Shown: piece by piece, positions 17,276-24,967 of the stretch | Position numbering within the stretch: position 1 is the first letter of the stretch | Layout of the letters: each line of letters opens with the position of its first letter | Assembly: GCF_031458255.1 (NCBI RefSeq) | Contig: NZ_JAVDYC010000001.1 | Span: forward strand, 2,179,001 to 2,243,000 | Origin: Catenuloplanes niger | Lineage (GTDB): Bacteria > Actinomycetota > Actinomycetes > Mycobacteriales > Micromonosporaceae | Length of the DNA stretch: 64,000 nt | Direction of reading: 5' to 3' | Translations under genes and position numbers: made by a program | The notes under the pieces: model-generated | Told to the model about the DNA's origin: nothing | What the model saw: the letters and a program-made list of their open reading frames with translations, nothing else | Database searches by the model: none

Positions 17276-17306
17276 GCGTCAGTAGAAATACTGACGCCCC
17301 TAGATT
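17276..17306 (+). promoter_or_regulatory. otsA promoter with overlapping inverted repeat
   Basis: GCGTCAGTA (17276-17284) and TACTGACGC (17289-17297) form a perfect 9-bp inverted repeat around GAAA. It ends three bases before TAGATT (17301-17306), a good -10 box. This is a typical position for a repressor operator. Confidence 0.5.
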
Positions 17307-17361
17307 CATGCGCACAATCCGCACAGCTCCCGCGACAGTGAACGCGAAACGAGGCTCCCGG

Positions 17362-18774
17362 ATGCGTCAAAGCTCGCTCGTGGTGGTGGCCAACCGGCTG
17401 CCGGTCGACGACAACATCGCCCCGGACGGGGCCTGCGAGTGGCGGCGAAGTCCGGGCGGGCTGGTCAGTGCGCTGCACACGATCCTCGAGCACACGACCG
17501 CGACGTGGGTGGGCTGGTCCGGCACGGCCGGCCCGGCGCCGGAGCTGCCGGACATCGGCGGCATCAGCATGCGCCCGGTCCCGCTCACCGACGACGACTT
17601 CGCGCACTACTACGAGGGCTTCGCGAACTCGACGCTCTGGCCGCTCTACCACGACGCGGTCGAGCAGCCGACCTACCACCGCAGCTGGTGGGATGCGTAC
17701 CAGCGGGTCAACCAGCACTTCGCGGAGGCCACGGCCGAGGTCGCGGCGGAGAACGCGGTGGTCTGGGTCCAGGACTACCACCTGCAGCTGGTGCCGGCGC
17801 TGCTCCGCGAGATGCGGCCGGACCTGCTGATCGGGTTCTTCATGCACGTGCCGTTCCCGCCGCCGGAGCTGTTCATGCAGCTGCCGCGCCGGGCGGAGCT
17901 GCTGCGCGGGCTGCTCGGCGCGGACCTGGTGGGCTTCCAGCGCGCGCAGGCCGCGCACAACTTCGCGCAGCTCTGCACGAAGGTGCTGGGCCTGCCGGCC
18001 ACCGACCGGCGGATCGCGGTCGGCGAGCGGTTCGTCCGGACCGGCGCGTTCCCGGTCTCGATCGACGTGGCCGAGATGGAGGCGCTGTCCGGGCGGCCGG
18101 ACGTGCAGGCCCGGGCCCGGCAGATCCGCACCGATCTCGGCGATCCGAAGCACGTGCTGCTCAGCGTGGACCGGCTGGACTACACGAAGGGCATCGAGCA
18201 CCGGCTGAAGGCGTACAGCGAACTGCTGGAGGACGGCCTGGTCAAGGTGCGGGACACGGTGATGGTGCAGGTCGCGGTGCCGAGCCGGGAGCGGGTCGAG
18301 CACTACGCGATCCTGCGGGACCGGGTGGAGCGCGAGGTCGGCCGGATCAACGGCGAGTTCGGCCGGGTCGGCGAGCCCGCGATCCACTACCTGAACCAGC
18401 AGTTCGACCGGTCCGAGCTGGCCGCGCTCTACCAGGCCGCGGACGTGATGGTGGTGACGCCGCTGCGCGACGGGATGAACCTGGTCGCGAAGGAGTACGT
18501 GGCCGCCCGGATGGACGGCGGCGGCGTGCTGGTGCTCTCCGAGTTCGCCGGCGCGGCGGACGAGCTGGACCGCGCGTTCCTGGTCAACCCGCACGACCTG
18601 GAGGGGCTGAAGCGGTCGTTGATCGACGCGATCGACTGCCCCAAGGCGGAGCGGGCCGAGCGGATGGGCGCGATGCGCACCCACCTGCGCGACCACGACA
18701 TCCGCGACTGGGCCCGCGACTACCTGACCGCGCTGGAGAACACCGGCACGCTGGCCGACCGGCTGACGGCCTAG
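17362..18774 (+). CDS. otsA: alpha,alpha-trehalose-phosphate synthase
   Basis: Glycosyltransferase family 20 enzyme that makes trehalose 6-phosphate from UDP- or GDP-glucose and glucose 6-phosphate; trehalose is a stress protectant and cell-wall lipid precursor in actinobacteria. The 470-residue product begins LVVVANRLPVDD, carries WVGWSG, VWVQDYHLQLVP, HVPFPPPE, the LSVDRLDYTKGI donor-site motif, and VVTPLRDGMNLVAKEYVA. The ATG at 17362 follows GAGG and starts directly at the first beta-strand; a frame from 17308 would start inside the promoter. No otsB phosphatase is adjacent. Its stop overlaps the convergent hydrolase stop by four bases (CTAG). Confidence 0.95.
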   Translation: MRQSSLVVVANRLPVDDNIAPDGACEWRRSPGGLVSALHTILEHTTATWVGWSGTAGPAPELPDIGGISMRPVPLTDDDFAHYYEGFANSTLWPLYHDAVEQPTYHRSWWDAYQRVNQHFAEATAEVAAENAVVWVQDYHLQLVPALLREMRPDLLIGFFMHVPFPPPELFMQLPRRAELLRGLLGADLVGFQRAQAAHNFAQLCTKVLGLPATDRRIAVGERFVRTGAFPVSIDVAEMEALSGRPDVQARARQIRTDLGDPKHVLLSVDRLDYTKGIEHRLKAYSELLEDGLVKVRDTVMVQVAVPSRERVEHYAILRDRVEREVGRINGEFGRVGEPAIHYLNQQFDRSELAALYQAADVMVVTPLRDGMNLVAKEYVAARMDGGGVLVLSEFAGAADELDRAFLVNPHDLEGLKRSLIDAIDCPKAERAERMGAMRTHLRDHDIRDWARDYLTALENTGTLADRLTA

Positions 18775-19562
18775 TTCTTCTCCAGCCAGTCCAGGATCGC
18801 GTCGATCGGCTCGCGCCAGCGGGTGTCCAGCATCAGGTCGTGGCCCATGCCGGGGAAGAGCAGCGGCGTGCTGCCGAACCGCTGGGCGGCCCGGTTCAGC
18901 GCGGCCGGGGAGACGATCGCGTCGTGCTGACTGCCGATCACCAGTACCGGCGGCGTCCCGGCCGGCGGTTCCGGCGCGCGGTGCGTGATCAGCTGGTACT
19001 GCGCGCGGCGGCTGGTGAAGCGCACCCGGGACGCGTACTCCCGCGCGACGTCGTCCGGCAGTTCCCGGCCGAACAGCTGCCGGCGGCTGACCCGCAGGCG
19101 GGCACCGGCCAGCGCCGGGAGCGTGCCGCCCGGGTTCCGGCGGAGCGCCTCTCCGAGCGTGCCCCAGCCGCCGAGCACCGGCGCGACCAGCACCGCGGCC
19201 CGCGCGGAGTATCGCGCCAGCGCGTGCGCGACGACCAGCGCGCCGGCGCCGTGCCCGATCAGCACGGCCTGACGCGGCAGCGACGCCGCGACCTGCACCA
19301 CGTCGTGGGCGTAGGCGCGCAGGCCGGCCCCGGGCGCGTCACCGGACCGGCCGTGCCCGCGCAGGCTGAGCGCGTGCGCTCCGAAGCCGCGCCCGGCCGC
19401 GTGCTCCAGCCAGTGCTCCGCGAAGAGCCAGGCACCGTGGCCGTAACCGGGCACGAAGAGCAGCGGCGGACGGCCGTCGTCGGTCTCGGGCGTGGCGCTG
19501 AGCACCTCGCGCCGCACCGGCGGGATCGGAGCCGCCCAGTCGGCCGAGCGGTCGATCCTCAC
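18771..19562 (-). CDS. alpha/beta-hydrolase-fold protein without a nucleophilic Ser
   Basis: A 263-residue single-domain alpha/beta-hydrolase: FVPGYGHGAWLF as the oxyanion strand, LSLRGHGRSG, then the nucleophile elbow, Asp in GSQHDAIVSP and His in PGMGHDLML. The elbow reads LIGHGAGALVV, so the usual Ser of GHSxG is Gly. The acid and His are kept. It may be a non-classical enzyme or a binding protein. The GTG start at 19562 has GGAGG upstream and overlaps the stop of the preceding flavin monooxygenase gene by GTGA, so the two are translated together and should work on related molecules. Confidence 0.8.
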   Translation of the reverse strand: MRIDRSADWAAPIPPVRREVLSATPETDDGRPPLLFVPGYGHGAWLFAEHWLEHAAGRGFGAHALSLRGHGRSGDAPGAGLRAYAHDVVQVAASLPRQAVLIGHGAGALVVAHALARYSARAAVLVAPVLGGWGTLGEALRRNPGGTLPALAGARLRVSRRQLFGRELPDDVAREYASRVRFTSRRAQYQLITHRAPEPPAGTPPVLVIGSQHDAIVSPAALNRAAQRFGSTPLLFPGMGHDLMLDTRWREPIDAILDWLEKN

Positions 19563-20932
19563 GCCGGCACCTCCGTGGAGTCCAGCAGCCGCTGCAGGGC
19601 CGTCAGGTAGTTGCGGTAGCTGACCTCGAACCAGTGCCGCGGCGAGCCGGTCGTCCCGGTCGTGGTGAGCGGCCGGTCCGCCTCGGCCTGGAGCCGCTGC
19701 CACACGCCGGCCGCCCGGTCCGGGTCGGCGGCGCGCAGCCGCAGCCAGCGGGCGAACGCCACGGTCTGCCAGTGCACCAGCGGGCCCATGCCGGAATCCG
19801 GCTGCAGCAGGCCGGTGACCGCGAGCGTGGGATGCCGCGGTGCGAACGCGTGCAGCAGCAGGTGCGGCCGGCCGTCCGCGTCCGTGCCGGTCAGCGCCGG
19901 GTCGAGGAACTCGAAGCGCGGCTGGTAGCCGGTGGCGAGCACCACCAGGTCCGGGTCGATCGTGCGGCCGTCGGACAGCTCCACCTCGGTGCGGTGGAAC
20001 CGCGCCACGTCCGGCACCGGCGTGACGTCGCCGTGCCCGATGGCGGGCAGCAACTGGCTGTTGAGCACCGGGTGCGACTCGTAGGGCCGGTGGTCCGGCG
20101 CCGGCAGCCCGAACCGGACCGGGTCGCCGAGCGTCCTCGTGACCAGCTGCCGGTACAGCCATTGCCGCACCCGCAGCGGAAGACCCTGGGCGCGCACGTG
20201 CACCTGGTCGGCCGGGCGGCCCAGCAGGTACTTCGGCGTGTACCAGTAACCGCGCCGGGTGGAGTGCCAGGTCTTCACGGCCTGCGCGCCGGCCTCGACC
20301 GCGATGTCCACGCCGCTGTTGCCGCCGCCGACCACCAGCACCCGGCGCCCGCGCAACTCCGCCGGGTCCTTGTAGGCGGACGCATGGATGACCTTGCCGC
20401 GGTAGTCGTCCAGACCGTCGATCCGCGGCATGCGCGGCGCCCAGTTGTGCCCGTTCGCCACCACGACCGCGAGGTAGCGGTGGGTGCGGGTGCCGCCGGC
20501 CCGGCCGGTGCTCTGCGTGGTCACGTCCCAGCGACCGGCCTCGTCGGCCGGCTCCACGGAGACCACCTCGGTGCCGAACCAGACGTGCGGGCGCAGGCCG
20601 AAGTGGTCGGCGTAACGCTCCAGATAGGTCAGGTAGCGGGCGTGGTCCGGATAGTCCGGCCAGTCGTCCGGCATCGGGAAGTCCGGGAACTCCGACATCG
20701 GCCGGGACGAGATCAGGTGGGTTCTGGCGGACATCGGGCTGCGGTCGTTCCGCCAGTTCCACGCGCCGCCGACCGTGGTCTCCCGCTCGTAGCAGTCGAC
20801 GCCGAACCCGTGCTCCTTCAGGTTCTTCACGGCCGCGAGCCCGCTCAGCCCGGCACCGATCACACAGACCGTGTCGTCCCCCCGGTCATAGACGGGACGC
20901 GTCGCACTGTCGAACTCGGCGGAGCTGGGCAC
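19559..20932 (-). CDS. flavin-containing monooxygenase
   Basis: A class B flavoprotein monooxygenase that would use NADPH and oxygen to oxidise a soft nucleophile or ketone. From GTG 20932 the product has 457 residues: GAGLSG (26-31) binds FAD, NGHNWAPRMP follows, GKVIHASAY matches the FMO fingerprint (Tyr where Baeyer-Villiger enzymes have Trp), GGGNSGVD binds NADPH, and VLATGYQPRF is the C-terminal signature. The start 20932 is preferred because GAGAGG lies eight bases upstream; GTG 20968 would add 12 residues without a good site. It is the first gene of a coupled pair with the serine-less hydrolase. Confidence 0.88.
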   Translation of the reverse strand: MPSSAEFDSATRPVYDRGDDTVCVIGAGLSGLAAVKNLKEHGFGVDCYERETTVGGAWNWRNDRSPMSARTHLISSRPMSEFPDFPMPDDWPDYPDHARYLTYLERYADHFGLRPHVWFGTEVVSVEPADEAGRWDVTTQSTGRAGGTRTHRYLAVVVANGHNWAPRMPRIDGLDDYRGKVIHASAYKDPAELRGRRVLVVGGGNSGVDIAVEAGAQAVKTWHSTRRGYWYTPKYLLGRPADQVHVRAQGLPLRVRQWLYRQLVTRTLGDPVRFGLPAPDHRPYESHPVLNSQLLPAIGHGDVTPVPDVARFHRTEVELSDGRTIDPDLVVLATGYQPRFEFLDPALTGTDADGRPHLLLHAFAPRHPTLAVTGLLQPDSGMGPLVHWQTVAFARWLRLRAADPDRAAGVWQRLQAEADRPLTTTGTTGSPRHWFEVSYRNYLTALQRLLDSTEVPA

Positions 20933-21069
20933 CGCGAAATCCTCTCGATTTCCGCCATACCTGTCCACCCCAGGAGCAAAAAATCAGAACATCAGCGGGT
21001 ACGCCGTGGGCCTCCCCGCATGCACGGGGCGCGGCTGCGCCGCGTTCCGGTGCCGGCTCGCTGTCGCGG

Positions 21070-21771
21070 TCAGGTGCCGGGCAGCTCCGGAACGATCAGG
21101 TCCGCGACGACCGGGAAGTGGTCGCTGGCGCGCCGGGTCAGCGGCGTGTCCACCACGTCGTAGCGGACCACCTCGATACGCGGATCGGTGAAGATCCCGT
21201 CGATCCGGCCGGTCGGGCCGTGCAGCGGGAACGTGCAGCGGTCCGTGGCGTCCGCCGCGACCGCCGCGTCGGTCAGGCCGTCCGCGAGCGTGCGCCAGGC
21301 CGCGCCGCCGGACGTCTCGTTCACGTCCGCGCCGATCACCACCGGCGTCCGTACCGCGGACAGCTCCGCGCGCAGCAGCTCGGCCTGACTCGCCCGCTCG
21401 GCCGCGTCCAGCGACAGGTGGGTGCCGGCGACCGTGAACCGCCGCCGGCCCACCGAGCACTCCGCGAACGCGGCGCCGCGCATGTGCCGGCCCGGCGTCA
21501 GCGGGAATCGGGTGGTCCAGGTGCGGTGCACGTGGACGCGCATGTCGGTCAGGATCAGGTTGCCCAGCGACGGCAGGCCGCCGACGGCCAGCACCGCGCC
21601 GAACGCGCGGGCCAGGTTCGCGGTGCGGTTCCGCCAGCCGAACCGGCGCGGGCCCTCCTGCACGATCACCACGTCCGCGGCGACGGCCCGGACCACCTCG
21701 GCCAGCGCGGCCCGGTCGTCCCGCTGCCCGTGCACGTTGTAGGTGAGCACGCGCAGTGCGCCCTCCGTCAT
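21070..21771 (-). CDS. endonuclease/exonuclease/phosphatase family protein
   Basis: A 233-residue EEP-fold metallo-phosphoesterase. Visible motifs are LRVLTYNVHG (Asn), IVQEGPRRFGWRN (Glu metal ligand), VAGTHLSLD (His), VIGADVNET (Asp/Asn), RIDGIF and the terminal RRASDHFPVVADL with catalytic Asp-His. No signal peptide is seen. The substrate could be DNA, RNA or a phospholipid; the sequence does not decide. GGGAGGGG precedes the ATG. The start overlaps by ATGA the end of a short frame made of TANDV repeats (see below). The 100 bases between its stop and the monooxygenase start appear to hold no gene. Confidence 0.85.
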   Translation of the reverse strand: MTEGALRVLTYNVHGQRDDRAALAEVVRAVAADVVIVQEGPRRFGWRNRTANLARAFGAVLAVGGLPSLGNLILTDMRVHVHRTWTTRFPLTPGRHMRGAAFAECSVGRRRFTVAGTHLSLDAAERASQAELLRAELSAVRTPVVIGADVNETSGGAAWRTLADGLTDAAVAADATDRCTFPLHGPTGRIDGIFTDPRIEVVRYDVVDTPLTRRASDHFPVVADLIVPELPGT

Positions 21772-21795
21772 CGCCGACCCCTCCCTGACGTCACT

Positions 21796-21878
21796 GTCAC
21801 GTCGTTGGCTGTCACGTCGTTGGCTGTCACGTCGTTCGCTGTCACGTCGTTCGCTGTCACGTCGTTCGCTGTCACGTC
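21796..21878. repeat. 15-bp tandem repeat, 5.5 copies
   Basis: The unit GTCACGTCGTTSGCT runs from 21796 to 21870 in five copies plus an 8-base partial copy. On the minus strand it reads in frame as the pentapeptide TANDV five times, inside a 63-codon frame (21959-21768) that ends ATGA on the EEP start codon. That frame has a GTG start without a ribosome site, so coding is doubtful. Confidence 0.8.
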
Positions 21879-21976
21879 CGTGCCGGCCGGACCGCTGTGC
21901 CGCCCGAGCCGTGCCGCCGCGGTGATCCGGGCGTCGGTTTCCCGGTCGTTCCGGATCACGGGGAGAGCGTCGCGGG

Positions 21977-22927
21977 CTACTCGACCAGGCGGGCGAGGTC
22001 GGCGGCGCCGATCACGCCGGCGGTGTTGCCCATCTCGGCCGGGCGCAGCTCCGCGACCGGGAAGCGGCCGCGCTGACCGAGCGAATCCGCGTACGCCTTC
22101 CGGACCGGCGCCATCAGCAGCTCACCGGCGTCGGCCACGCCGCCGCCGACCACCAGCACCTGCGGGTCCAGCATCTGCACCAGGTCGGTCATCACGGTGC
22201 CGAGCCAGTAGCCGATCTGGCCGAACGCCTCGGCCGCGACCGGGTCGCCGGCCTGCGCGGCCTGGGTGACCATCGGGCCGGTGATCCGGTCCGCGTCGCC
22301 GCCCGCCAGCGCGAGCAGCGCCGCCGCGCGGTGCGGGTCCTGCCGCGCGCCGGACCGGGCGAACCGGACCAGCGCGGTGCCGCTGGCGTACTGCTCGATG
22401 CAGCCGAGCCGGCCGCAGCCGCACGGGTGGCCGTCCGGCACCGCGGTCATGTGGCCCAGCTCGGCCGCGATGCCGTGGGTGCCGCGGACCAGCCGGCCGC
22501 CGGTGACCAGGCCGCCGCCGATGCCGGTGCCGACCGTGAACATCACCATCGAGGCGTCCGCGTGCCGGGCCGCGCCGAACCGGAACTCGGCCCAGGCCGC
22601 CACGTTCGCGTCGTTCTCCACCACGACGGGCAGGCCGGTCGCGTCCGAGATGTACTTCTGCAGCGGCTCGTCGCGCCAGGCCAGGTTCGGCGCGAACAGC
22701 ACGGTCGAGCGGCCCGCGTCCACGAAACCGGCCGCGCCGATGCCGACCGCGGTGATCGCGTGCCCGGCGGCCAGCTCCCGCACCACGTCGATGATCACGT
22801 CGCGGGTCTCGGCGACGTCGTCCGCCGGCGTCTCCCGCCGCGTCTGGGCCAGGACCTCGCCGTGGGGATCGACGACCCCACCGGCCACCTTCGTGCCGCC
22901 GATGTCGACTCCGATGGTCAGCGTCAC
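21977..22927 (-). CDS. ROK-family glucokinase
   Basis: Phosphorylates glucose at C6 using ATP, probably the main glucokinase; in Streptomyces the homologue GlkA also mediates carbon catabolite repression. The product has 316 residues from GTG 22927, chosen because AGGGGAG lies eight bases upstream. GVDIGGTKVAGG is the phosphate loop, ENDANVAAWAE carries the catalytic Asp, GTGIGGGLV follows, and HPCGCGRLGCIEQYAS is the ROK zinc motif. There is no DNA-binding domain, so it is the kinase type rather than a repressor. It is followed downstream by the EEP gene and preceded by a low-complexity protein gene on the same strand. Confidence 0.93.
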   Translation of the reverse strand: MTLTIGVDIGGTKVAGGVVDPHGEVLAQTRRETPADDVAETRDVIIDVVRELAAGHAITAVGIGAAGFVDAGRSTVLFAPNLAWRDEPLQKYISDATGLPVVVENDANVAAWAEFRFGAARHADASMVMFTVGTGIGGGLVTGGRLVRGTHGIAAELGHMTAVPDGHPCGCGRLGCIEQYASGTALVRFARSGARQDPHRAAALLALAGGDADRITGPMVTQAAQAGDPVAAEAFGQIGYWLGTVMTDLVQMLDPQVLVVGGGVADAGELLMAPVRKAYADSLGQRGRFPVAELRPAEMGNTAGVIGAADLARLVE

Positions 22928-22972
22928 CGCCGCCGCTCCCCTCATAACCGTCCGTGCCGGGTGTGTTACCCA

Positions 22973-23002
22973 GTACGTGCCCGCGCCATCCCGGGCACGT
23001 AC
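22973..23002. terminator. hairpin upstream of the glucokinase gene
   Basis: GTACGTGCCCG (22973-22983) pairs with CGGGCACGTAC (22992-23002). It may end the transcript of the low-complexity gene or act in the glucokinase leader. Confidence 0.5.
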
Positions 23003-23095
23003 GACCGGCGGACACCCGCCGGCGCCCGCTTGATCACTACCTGACCCCATCCTCCGCCGACGCGTGGCGCGCCGGGTTGAGACCGCGTCATCCCG

Positions 23096-24322
23096 TTAGA
23101 CGGTGCCGCGGGACCCCCGCTCATGATCGCCGGTCGCCGCCGCGCCACTGCTGCCGGGGTCACCACCGCCGTTGCCGGCGGCCGCGGCACGGGTCGCGGC
23201 GGACCACGGGTCGTCCCCCGGCCAGCCGGTGCCGGAGTCCTCGTGCGGCGCCTTCTCCCCCGCCTTCGCCCCACCGGGCACCTCGGAACCGCCCGCACCA
23301 GAACCGGCGCCCGCGCCAGAGCCGACGCCCGTGCCGGCCGTGCCGGCCATGCTCGAGCCGGCCACGCCGGAGCTAGTCCCGCCCGAACCGGCGCCCGCGC
23401 CAGCCGCGCCGAAGCCGCCCGCGCCAGAACCGGCGCCCGTGCCGGCCGTGCTCGAACCGGCCACGCCGGAGCTAGTCCCGCCCGAGCCGGCGCCCGCGCC
23501 AGCCGCACCGGAGCCGGCCGCACCGGAGCCGGCCGCGCCGGAGCCGGCCGCGCCGGAGCCGGCCGCAGCACCGGAGTCGGCCGTGGCGGACCAGGTGGTG
23601 CGGTCGGCGGCGGCGGTGGAGAACGCGCGGAGCAGGCCGGCCACGCCGGCGGCGAGATCGCCGGCGCTGGTGGCGAGCTGCTCGGCGAACTCGGGCGTGG
23701 GGTTGCGGACCATGGTGATCGCGCGGCAGACCGGGCAGACACAGCACTCCGCGCTCCCGGTGGCCCACCCGGCGTGCGAGGCCTGCGGGCCGTCGGCCGC
23801 GAAGACCCGGCCGTCCCGCGCGCGGGCGGAGCTCGCGTCGCCGGCCGGGACCGCGCCGGGCGCGTCCGGACCGGCGCCGGAAGCCCCCGGCTCGGCGCGG
23901 GAAGACGCCGGCCCGGTGCCGGAAGACGCCGGCCCGGTGCCGGAAGACGCCGGCTGGGTGTGGGGAGCCGCCGGCGAGGCGGTGCGGGGGGCCGCCGTGG
24001 TGGTGGCGGCCGGTCCGGAGGCGCTCGTGGGTTCCTTCGGTGGCCGGGCCGTCGCGCGGCCGCCGGCCGTACCCTCGGAGTGTTTGTGCAGGTCCTCGCT
24101 GAAACCGGAGGCGGTCTTCGCGACGCCGCGCAACGCGTCGCCGAGCAGGCCGAGGCCCGCGCTGGTCGTCTCGTGGCCGGAGGCGCGGGCGGCGAACTTC
24201 GCGCCCTGCGCCATCCACGCGGCCTGGCTCGCTCCCTCGGATGCACGGGCGAGCACGGCCGCGACCAGGCGCTCCGCCTCCTCGCGTGCCGAGCCGGTGC
24301 CGGACGGGTCCGGAGTCGCCAT
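23096..24322 (-). CDS. low-complexity Ala/Gly/Ser protein with a CxxC motif
   Basis: A 408-residue protein that I cannot assign a function. Residues about 5-70 are an amphipathic region (EEAERLVAAVLARASEGASQAAWMAQGAKF). A Cys cluster ECCVCPVCRAI sits near residue 210, followed by a helix (EFAEQLATSAGDLAAGVAGLLRAF). Long Ala/Gly/Ser/Pro stretches separate and follow these parts. The ATG 24322 is preceded by GGGGG. Homologues of this layout, with a conserved Cys motif and disordered tails, neighbour glucokinase and SRPBCC genes in other actinomycetes as far as I recall. The repetitive parts contain a 99-bp direct repeat near 23342 and 23441. Confidence 0.7.
   Translation of the reverse strand: MATPDPSGTGSAREEAERLVAAVLARASEGASQAAWMAQGAKFAARASGHETTSAGLGLLGDALRGVAKTASGFSEDLHKHSEGTAGGRATARPPKEPTSASGPAATTTAAPRTASPAAPHTQPASSGTGPASSGTGPASSRAEPGASGAGPDAPGAVPAGDASSARARDGRVFAADGPQASHAGWATGSAECCVCPVCRAITMVRNPTPEFAEQLATSAGDLAAGVAGLLRAFSTAAADRTTWSATADSGAAAGSGAAGSGAAGSGAAGSGAAGAGAGSGGTSSGVAGSSTAGTGAGSGAGGFGAAGAGAGSGGTSSGVAGSSMAGTAGTGVGSGAGAGSGAGGSEVPGGAKAGEKAPHEDSGTGWPGDDPWSAATRAAAAGNGGGDPGSSGAAATGDHERGSRGTV
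23342..23508. repeat. direct repeat spaced 99 bp within the low-complexity gene
   Basis: About 66 bases starting at 23342 recur at 23441 with few changes, both in frame, so 33 residues separate the copies. A shorter 24-base unit coding for SSGTGPA is also repeated near 23900-23950. Confidence 0.7.
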
Positions 24323-24345
24323 GATCAAGCCCCCTGTGCGGTGTG

Positions 24346-24798
24346 TCAGCCGGCCGGCAGGCTCTCCACCCGCCGCTTGAGCTCCTTGAGCGCCGTATCC
24401 ATGATGCGCTTCTCCGCCTTGCGCCGGATCATGCCGATCGTGGTGATCGACAGATCCACCTCCAGCGTGTACGTCACGGTGGTGCCGCCGTCGGCGTTCG
24501 GCGTGATGTCGTAGGAGCCGCGCTGCGCCTTCTGCATCTTCGAGGGCGCGACCAGGTGCCACTCGATGCGGGAGAGGTCCTCGGCGTACTCGTACTGCAA
24601 CGTGTATTCGTCCGCCAGCACGCCCGCGTCGATGACGAACCGGACCTGGCTGGCATATCCGTCCTCGTACTCCTCGAGGACCTCGACCTGCTTGAACGCG
24701 TCGGCCCACTGGGGGTAGCTGCCGAAGTCGGAGACGACCTCGGCCACACGCTCGGCCGGTGCGGCGATAACGATCGACTGGGTGGAGGAGTCCGCCAT
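24346..24798 (-). CDS. SRPBCC-fold protein
   Basis: A 150-residue START/Bet v1-like protein with a hydrophobic ligand pocket (SIVIAAPAERVAEVVSDFGSY at the start, then the terminal helix TALKELKRRVESLPAG). Such proteins bind lipids or polyketide-like molecules; no catalytic residues can be named. It appears to be leaderless: AGGCTA at 24805-24810 reads TAGCCT on the minus strand, six bases before the ATG, and there is no Shine-Dalgarno sequence. It is divergent from the FadD15-type ligase gene, and its M. tuberculosis counterpart Rv2185c likewise neighbours fadD15, suggesting a shared lipid role. Confidence 0.88.
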   Translation of the reverse strand: MADSSTQSIVIAAPAERVAEVVSDFGSYPQWADAFKQVEVLEEYEDGYASQVRFVIDAGVLADEYTLQYEYAEDLSRIEWHLVAPSKMQKAQRGSYDITPNADGGTTVTYTLEVDLSITTIGMIRRKAEKRIMDTALKELKRRVESLPAG

Positions 24799-24967
24799 GC
24801 GGGCAGGCTACCGCGAGGCTCCGACACTTCCGGCGGGGGTTGGTGAAGCAGCGCGTCGGTTCCGGCCGGAACGCAGCCGGGCGGATGTGTTGGATCACCG
24901 TCACGGGCGGTACGTTTCTGCTGTATCAGGGCCGTGACACGGGCCCCCACCTCCGAGGAGCTGTCAG

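Noticed and set aside
17439-19610. 723-codon plus-strand frame overlapping otsA and the hydrolase
   Set aside because: Shifted-frame shadow of otsA; residue composition rich in Arg/Gly/Ala without motifs.
21796-21878. Possible CRISPR array
   Set aside because: Units are directly adjacent with no spacers and no cas genes are near; it is a plain tandem repeat.
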